In this document: piece after piece, positions 6,348-10,383 of the stretch
Layout of the letters: each line of letters opens with the position of its first letter
Numbering within the stretch: position 1 is the first letter of the stretch
DNA from: an uncultured Coriobacteriales bacterium
GTDB taxonomy: Bacteria; Actinomycetota; Coriobacteriia; Coriobacteriales; Atopobiaceae
Assembly: GCA_946530775.1 (NCBI GenBank)
Contig: CAMNAH010000023.1
Coordinates: 1-10,383 of the forward strand
DNA: 10,383 bases
Direction of reading: 5' to 3'
The notes under the pieces: model-generated
Databases searched by the model: none
Told to the model about the DNA's origin: nothing
What the model saw: the letters and a program-made list of their open reading frames with translations, nothing else
Translations under genes and position numbers: made by a program

Positions 6348-7119
6348 GGCGCTTGAGAACCTGCCCGCACACCCAGGTGGACACGCGGCGCGGCGCCAGG
6401 CGCGCGGCAACGTTCGCGAGCTTCGAGGGCAGCGAGTGGATGGCGATGGGCTTTCCCGCCATAAGCGCGGACACGCCGAGCTCGGCCACCGAGCGCGGCG
6501 ACTGCGCGCCCATGAGCGAGAACACATTCGTGGCGTCCATGCCCGCAGCGTTCCAGAAGCCCGTGGCCGTGGTGCCCGGGCAGAGCGCGGTCACGGTGAC
6601 GCCGCTGCCGCGGAGCTCCTCGCCCAGAGCCTGCGAGAACGAGAGCACGAACGCCTTGCTCGCAAAGTAAACGGGCATGTAGGGACCGGCGGTGAAGGCG
6701 GCGACGGACGCCACGTTCAGGATGCGGCCGAAGCCGCGCGTGCGCATATCGTTGCCGAACAGGTATGCCAGATGCATGAGCGCGGTGATGTTCAGGCGGA
6801 TCATCTCGTCCTGACGCTCCCAGTCGGAGTCGAGGAATGCGCCCTGGTCGCCGAAGCCCGCGTTGTTGACAAGGATATCCACGCGCACGCCCTGCTCGGC
6901 AAGCGAGCGATAGAGCAGCTCGGCGGTTTCAGGATCGGCAAGGTCGCAGGGGAAGATGGGCGCCTTGATGCCGTAGGAGCGCTCGAGGCGTTCGGAGAGC
7001 TCGCTGAGCTTGGCCTCGCTTCTCGAGACGAGCACGAGGTCGTTGCCCTGTGCGGCGAGGATGTTGCAGAACTCGGTGCCGATGCCTCCCGTAGCCCCCG
7101 TTACCAGCACACATGCCAT
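6340..7119 (-). CDS. Short-chain dehydrogenase/reductase (SDR) family oxidoreductase
   Basis: This 259-residue cytoplasmic enzyme is of classical SDR type. It has the dinucleotide-binding TGATGGIG (7-14), NNAG (85-88), catalytic Ser138 in NVASVAAF, and the YxxxK pair Tyr151/Lys155 in YFASK. An Arg after the second strand (VSRSEAKL, about 31-38) hints at NADP preference, but this is an inference. The wording resembles the SDR subgroup often annotated as DltE-like or YqjQ-like dehydrogenases; the substrate is unknown. AAGGGG lies seven bases before the ATG. It sits 33 bases after the DUF554 gene and overlaps the start of the hydrolase gene, so it belongs to the nudC-DUF554-SDR-hydrolase run. 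Confidence 0.9.
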   Translation of the reverse strand: MACVLVTGATGGIGTEFCNILAAQGNDLVLVSRSEAKLSELSERLERSYGIKAPIFPCDLADPETAELLYRSLAEQGVRVDILVNNAGFGDQGAFLDSDWERQDEMIRLNITALMHLAYLFGNDMRTRGFGRILNVASVAAFTAGPYMPVYFASKAFVLSFSQALGEELRGSGVTVTALCPGTTATGFWNAAGMDATNVFSLMGAQSPRSVAELGVSALMAGKPIAIHSLPSKLANVAARLAPRRVSTWVCGQVLKRRV

Positions 7120-7152
7120 AGCGAAACCCCTTTTCTGTTTGTCAGCGAAACC

Positions 7153-7863
7153 CTAGATACCCAGCAGAGCGAAGAGCGGAGCCAACGCCACCGGCATCAC
7201 GCACGCGGGGATGAGGTTCGCGGCCTTGATGTTGGTGACGCCCATGAGATTGAGCCCGATGGTAAAGAGCAGAAGCGACCCCGTGACCACCATGTTCTCC
7301 ACGACGAAGTCGGAGAGCGCGGGCGCGATGACGGTTGCGAGCAGCGTGAGCAGCCCCTCGTAGAGAAACACCGTGACGCCCGAGAACGCCACGCCCACGC
7401 CCAGCGTGGAGGCCATCACCATGCACACGATGAGGTCGATGATGCCCTTCGAGAAGAGCGTGGCGTGGTCGAGCTGGATGCCGCTCTGCAGCGATCCCAC
7501 GATGGCCATGCTCCCCGTGCAGATGAGCAGCGACGCAGGCACGAATCCCGCGGAGAAGCTGCCCAGCTGCGGACTGTTCGAGAAGCGCTCATCGAGCTTC
7601 GCCTGGATGGCATCGCCCAGACGGTGGAACCATCCATCGATATCGAGCACATAGCCCAGCGCGGCGCCGAGCGCCATGGAGAGCGTCACGATGATGGCCG
7701 AGCCGCCCACCATGCCCTGAATGCCGATCAGCACCACGCAGAGGCCCTGCCCCACGATGAGGAAGTCGCCCATATCCTTCTTGATCCAGCGCTTCAGAAA
7801 CACGCCGAGCGCGCCTCCGATAAAGGCCTCTATGCCGTTGACCAGCGCTCCGAGCAGAACCAT
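7153..7863 (-). CDS. DUF554 family membrane protein
   Basis: This 236-residue integral membrane protein of the DUF554 (YqgA/YdfK-like) family has no settled function. The family pattern is visible: a short N-terminal helix LGALVNGIEAFIGGALGVFLK, a GLCVVLIGIQGM helix, then SFSAGFVPASLLICTGSMAIVGSLQSGI, VGVAFSGVTVFLYEGLLTLLA, and a Gly/Asn-rich C-terminal pair of helices (LFTIGLNLMGVTNIKAANLIPA). I count about six to seven hydrophobic segments. It starts four bases after the stop of nudC, and its ribosome site (AGGTGA) overlaps the last codons of nudC, so the two are translationally coupled. The position in this operon gives no clear functional hint. Confidence 0.9.
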   Translation of the reverse strand: MVLLGALVNGIEAFIGGALGVFLKRWIKKDMGDFLIVGQGLCVVLIGIQGMVGGSAIIVTLSMALGAALGYVLDIDGWFHRLGDAIQAKLDERFSNSPQLGSFSAGFVPASLLICTGSMAIVGSLQSGIQLDHATLFSKGIIDLIVCMVMASTLGVGVAFSGVTVFLYEGLLTLLATVIAPALSDFVVENMVVTGSLLLFTIGLNLMGVTNIKAANLIPACVMPVALAPLFALLGI

Positions 7864-7867
7864 CTCA

Positions 7868-8710
7868 TCACCTATCCAGAACAGCGTTTCCCATGGCGCG
7901 GAAACGCCTCATCATCTCGCCCGTAAGGGAGGCCTTGTCATCTTCGCGCGTGGGCATCTCGTCGCGCGTGAGCCACGCCGCCTCCTTGAGCTCGTGCTGG
8001 TCGACCGTGATGGCGGTGTCGCCGTCGACCTCGCAGAAGAAGCCCACGAGCAGCGTGTCGGAGAAGGACCACGGCTGGCTCTTATAGAACACCAGGTTCT
8101 TGACGCGCAGGCCGACCTCCTCCATGACCTCGCGCGCAACCGTCTGCTCGATGCTCTCGCCGATCTCGGTGAAGCCGGCGACCAACGCGTAGTGCGCATG
8201 CGCGCGGCCCGCGTATTTGGTGAGCACGATGCGCTCGGTGGCGGGATCCACCACGCCCACGATGACGCCCGGCGAGATCTTGGGGTAGACGACGAGATTG
8301 CACTCCGGGCAGCACACCTCGCGGCTCGTGGGCACGATCTGCATGGGGTGCCCGCAGCGGCCGCAGTAGCGGTTGGCCTCGTACCAGCGGAAGAGCTGGA
8401 TACCCGTCACCGCGGCGAAGAGCAGGTGGCGCGGCTCGGCGGAGCGCAGCCAGTTGACCGTCTCGCACGAGAAGCCCTCGATCGCGGGCATATCGCCGCA
8501 CACGAGGAAGAAGTCATCGCCATCGATGGAGAACAGATACTGCAGGTCGGAGGTGCCGTCGAGATCGCGTACGCGCGGGAGCTCGAGCTCTTCGCCCTCG
8601 AGGCGGCAGAGCACGGTGTTGTCGCGGTAGCAGAGCGCATAGCTCTCGGGCTTGGGATCGTGCGGCTCGAAATGGTTGTTGAAGACGTGCTCGCCGATAT
8701 CCTGGATCAC
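7868..8710 (-). CDS. nudC: NAD(H) pyrophosphatase / NAD-decapping Nudix hydrolase
   Basis: This cytoplasmic enzyme of about 280 residues hydrolyses NADH to NMNH and AMP; known NudC proteins also remove NAD caps from RNA. The sequence shows a four-Cys zinc site (CGRC at 116-119, CPEC at 134-137), then the complete Nudix box from Gly179 to Gly200 with REVMEEVG, and then SQPWSFSDTLLVGF (211-224), the NudC signature that separates it from other Nudix enzymes. The frame is open up to 8821, with ATG codons at 8821 and 8755. The best ribosome site is AGGAGG at 8721-8716, five bases before a GTG at 8710, and the N-terminus from there (VIQDIGEHVFNNHF) fits the family. E. coli NudC is slightly shorter (257 residues). 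It is first in a four-gene run, preceded by the repeat array at 8807-8908. Confidence 0.92.
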   Translation of the reverse strand: MIQDIGEHVFNNHFEPHDPKPESYALCYRDNTVLCRLEGEELELPRVRDLDGTSDLQYLFSIDGDDFFLVCGDMPAIEGFSCETVNWLRSAEPRHLLFAAVTGIQLFRWYEANRYCGRCGHPMQIVPTSREVCCPECNLVVYPKISPGVIVGVVDPATERIVLTKYAGRAHAHYALVAGFTEIGESIEQTVAREVMEEVGLRVKNLVFYKSQPWSFSDTLLVGFFCEVDGDTAITVDQHELKEAAWLTRDEMPTREDDKASLTGEMMRRFRAMGNAVLDR

Positions 8711-8715
8711 TGGCC

Positions 8716-8721
8716 CCTCCT
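8716..8721 (-). promoter_or_regulatory. Shine-Dalgarno AGGAGG supporting a GTG start for nudC
   Basis: A full AGGAGG on the minus strand lies five bases before GTG 8710. The in-frame ATGs at 8755 and 8821 have no comparable site, so the GTG is preferred. Confidence 0.65.
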
Positions 8722-8763
8722 CAGCCGTCAGCTGTTTAATGGTAGCGCGCCGCATCGCCCGTA

Positions 8764-8787
8764 CCGGGTGGCATCCCTCGGTTTTTT
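8764..8787 (+). terminator. Weak terminator-like hairpin, plus-strand orientation
   Basis: CCGGG (8764-8768) pairs with the CCTCGG side at 8776-8781, leaving one bulged T, and six T residues follow (8782-8787). The stem is only five pairs. No plus-strand gene precedes it, so it may be a chance structure or a block to antisense transcription. Confidence 0.25.
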
Positions 8788-8806
8788 CGAATCGGAATCG
8801 TGCTTC

Positions 8807-8908
8807 TGCTACTCCGTTCACGAACGGTGTACTCCGATTGCGAACGGAGCGGTTTTTCTCCCTGTTTTGCTACTCCGTTCACGAACGGTGTATACCGATT
8901 GCGAACGG
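8807..8908. repeat. Tandem 41-base repeat pair holding four 14-base boxes
   Basis: Two 41-base copies (8807-8847 and 8868-8908) differ at two positions and start 61 bases apart. Each holds box CCGTTCACGAACGG (8814 and 8875), a 6-bp-arm palindrome, and 20 bases later box CCGATTGCGAACGG (8834 and 8895). The box starts are thus spaced 20, 41 and 20 bases, all close to whole numbers of helix turns, which suits proteins binding one face of DNA. In the first copy CTCCGTTC (8812-8819) and GAACGGAG (8842-8849) also form an 8-bp hairpin with an inner CGG/CCG stem. The array could be an operator for nudC or a REP-like palindromic repeat; the sequence alone does not decide. Confidence 0.75.
8812..8855 (+). 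terminator. Hairpin with T-tract formed by the first repeat copy
   Basis: An 8-bp perfect stem, CTCCGTTC with GAACGGAG, encloses a symmetric internal loop and an inner CGG/CCG stem. It is followed by CGG and five T residues, so on the plus strand it could act as a terminator. The second copy makes only a 6-bp stem and has no T-tract, so termination is probably not the shared purpose of the repeat. Confidence 0.3.
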
Positions 8909-8954
8909 CGCAAGCGCGAGCGCGCGGGCGACAAGGGCTTGGGGCAAAACCGGG

Positions 8955-9857
8955 CTATGCGCTCCGCTCGAGCAGAGAGGGAACGACCTCGCTCACCACC
9001 ACGGCGATGAAGATGAGCGAGAAGCCCGCAATGAGCCGTGGTGTGAGCGCCTCATGGTAGAAGAGCACGCTGAGCAGCACCGCGAACACGCTCTCGAGCG
9101 AGAGAAGCAGCGCCGCGGTCGCGGGTTCCACCTTGCTCTGGCCCACGTTCTGCACGACCATGCCCACGCATGACGCGAGAACCACCAGGTAGGCGAGCTC
9201 CATCCAGAACCCGGCGGAAAGATCCGTCAAAACCGGAGGCTGCTCGCGGATGACCGCGATGACGAGCGCGATGGGAATGGAGACGGCGATCTGGACGATC
9301 GTGAGGGTCATGATGTCGCGGCCCTCGGCGAAGCGCGCCACATACACGATGTGCAGCGCATAGGCGACGGCGCACAGCAGGGTGATGGCATCGCCGCGCG
9401 AGAATACCAGCAAGAAGCCCGAGCCCATCGAGATGAGTCCCACGCCCGCAACGGCCAGAACCGCAGCTACGAGATGCGATCCCTTGGGACGGCTCTTCGC
9501 GACCGCCCAGTTGAGAAACGGCACCATGACGCAGTAGGTCGCCGTGAGAAACGCACTCCTGCCAGGTGCGATGTCCTCGAGTCCCCTGCTTTGGAAGATG
9601 AAGCCGAATGCGGAGAAAACGCCGAGGATGGCGCCGTGGATCAGATGGTCGCGGTCGAGGTGCTGCTTGAGCGTCGATCTGAACACAGCGGCCAGGATGA
9701 GCGTCGTGAAGCCGAAGCGCATCACGAGCATCCAGCATGAGGGCACGCTGTCGAGCGCGCCCTTCATGACCACGAAGGCGCCGCCCCAGATGGCGGCGGA
9801 CAGCGCGAGCGCAAGCTTCCAGAACCACGCTGGCATGTTGGCGATACGGGAACCCAT
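8955..9857 (-). CDS. EamA/DMT-superfamily membrane transporter
   Basis: This 300-residue inner-membrane protein has the ten-helix, two-EamA-repeat pattern of drug/metabolite transporters. The first repeat begins with LALSAAIWGGAFVVMKGAL and includes MRFGFTTLILAAVF and FQSRGLEDIAPGRSAFLTATY. The second begins near ITLLCAVAYALHIVYVARF and ends with PATAALLLSLESVFAVLLSVLFYHEALTP and a final helix. The P..A..L..E..F motif near the end is typical. The substrate cannot be told; relatives export amino acids, metabolites or drugs. It starts 17 bases after the purF stop, so it is probably co-transcribed with purF. The ribosome site is weak (AGAAG), and a second ATG seven codons in has none better. The downstream array may separate it from nudC. 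Confidence 0.9.
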   Translation of the reverse strand: MGSRIANMPAWFWKLALALSAAIWGGAFVVMKGALDSVPSCWMLVMRFGFTTLILAAVFRSTLKQHLDRDHLIHGAILGVFSAFGFIFQSRGLEDIAPGRSAFLTATYCVMVPFLNWAVAKSRPKGSHLVAAVLAVAGVGLISMGSGFLLVFSRGDAITLLCAVAYALHIVYVARFAEGRDIMTLTIVQIAVSIPIALVIAVIREQPPVLTDLSAGFWMELAYLVVLASCVGMVVQNVGQSKVEPATAALLLSLESVFAVLLSVLFYHEALTPRLIAGFSLIFIAVVVSEVVPSLLERSA

Positions 9858-9874
9858 GTTGAAGCGCTTCTACC

Positions 9875-10383
9875 CTACTCGCGGCCGTCCCAGCAGTAGG
9901 TGCAGATCTTGTCGCGGTCGATGCCGATGGCCTCGAGCATACCGTCGAGCGACTGGTAGGCGAGCGAATCGAAGCCCATCTCCTCGCAGATGGAGCGCAG
10001 CAGGCACTTGCCGCGCTCGGTGCGGCCGTCGGCGTACTCGGCGATGTGCTTCTCGCCCTCCTCGCCCTCGAGCTCGAGGATCTTGCGGCGGGCGATGAGC
10101 TCGTACTCGGTGCGGCTGCGCGAGAAGCTCAGGTACTTGCAGCCGTACATGATGGGCGGGCAGGCCGAGCGCATGTGCACCTCGGAGGCGCCGGCACCGT
10201 AGAGGAAGTCGACCGTCTCGCGCAGCTGCGTGCCGCGCACGATGGAGTCGTCGACGAAGAGGAGCTTCTTGTCCTTGATGAGCTCGGGCACGGGAATCTG
10301 CTTCATGTGCGCGATGCGGTCGCGGATCGACTGGTCGGCGGGCATGAAGGAGCGCGGCCACGTGGGCGTGTACTTGACGAACG
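9875..10383 (-). CDS. purF: Amidophosphoribosyltransferase, C-terminal part
   Basis: The last 169 or so codons are present; the glutaminase domain lies off the right edge. The protein makes phosphoribosylamine from PRPP and glutamine, the first step of de novo purine synthesis. The PRPP-binding loop LLFVDDSIVRGT (fragment residues 40-51) is intact, followed by the ACPPIMYGCKY segment. The gene ends in a CTYCWDGRE tail. The C-x-x-C of the tail and the Cys in YGCKY align with positions that carry the 4Fe-4S cluster in Bacillus-type PurF. The wording before the loop (YTPTWPRSFMPADQSIRDRI) departs from the usual form, so this is a divergent PurF branch. An ATG at 10345 is internal: the frame stays open to the window edge and still reads as PurF. 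Confidence 0.88.
   Translation of the reverse strand, partial: FVKYTPTWPRSFMPADQSIRDRIAHMKQIPVPELIKDKKLLFVDDSIVRGTQLRETVDFLYGAGASEVHMRSACPPIMYGCKYLSFSRSRTEYELIARRKILELEGEEGEKHIAEYADGRTERGKCLLRSICEEMGFDSLAYQSLDGMLEAIGIDRDKICTYCWDGRE

Larger units (their letters stand above)
8711..8954. other. Intergenic region between the EamA transporter gene and nudC
   Basis: Once the nudC start is placed at 8710, this 244-base stretch has no supportable gene. It holds the tandem repeat with four boxes (8807-8908), two plus-strand terminator-like hairpins (8764-8787 and 8812-8855), and a GC-rich segment (8909-8930) next to the transporter stop that can fold into short stems but has no T-tract. I see no confident nudC promoter. 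A weak -10-like TACCAT lies at about 8743-8738 on the minus strand. Confidence 0.6.

Noticed and set aside
6337..7926. A 529-codon plus-strand frame opposite the SDR and DUF554 genes
   Set aside because: It is Arg/His/Glu-rich shadow sequence. The minus strand carries intact conserved genes with ribosome sites.
8711..8821. N-terminal extension of nudC up to the ATG at 8821
   Set aside because: The extension has no family similarity that I can see and runs into the repeat array. A strong AGGAGG directly precedes the GTG at 8710.
8807..8908. CRISPR array
   Set aside because: There are only two repeat copies with a 20-base gap between them. The copies are internally palindromic and no cas gene is nearby.
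8814..8908. LexA/SOS boxes
   Set aside because: The GTTC/GAAC halves are two bases apart, not four as in the GAAC-N4-GTTC form, and are in the opposite order. No DNA-repair gene is adjacent.

Overview
The window is GC-rich, densely coded bacterial chromosome. It carries ten intact genes and two genes cut by the window ends. The likely source is a Coriobacteriia actinobacterium, with Collinsella or a close relative the best guess. That guess rests on the GC-rich codon use, twin-arginine lipoprotein signals on both ABC binding proteins, a MurE ligase without the diaminopimelate-type motif, and an unusual PurF C-terminus. It was made by eye, without any database search.

Left part (1-2607, all minus strand): murE (peptidoglycan precursor ligase), then a 200-base intergenic stretch rich in hairpins and short repeats, then xpt (xanthine phosphoribosyltransferase), then the start of a BMP/PnrA-type lipoprotein, probably a nucleoside-binding ABC component. 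The last two look like a purine uptake and salvage unit.

Middle part (2608-5600, plus strand): a divergent intergenic region with a candidate promoter and a perfect 15-base inverted repeat, followed by a complete polar amino-acid ABC importer. Its gene order is binding lipoprotein, permease, ATPase. The permease has an unusual N-terminal membrane extension. The importer converges, with only 12 bases between stop codons, on the next block.

Right part (5613-10383, all minus strand). In transcription order: the end of purF (first step of de novo purine synthesis), an EamA/DMT membrane transporter, a 244-base intergenic region, nudC (NAD(H) pyrophosphatase), a DUF554 membrane protein, a short-chain dehydrogenase, and a membrane-anchored SGNH/GDSL hydrolase whose start overlaps the dehydrogenase stop. 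The last four genes are tightly packed and probably form one operon.

The gene content is mostly housekeeping and ordinary transport. The most unusual DNA lies in non-coding sequence: a tandem pair of 41-base repeats upstream of nudC holding four related 14-base boxes spaced 20, 41 and 20 bases apart, and a related-looking pair of 21-base-spaced repeats with a terminator-like hairpin upstream of xpt. No phage, insertion sequence, CRISPR, tRNA or rRNA was seen.
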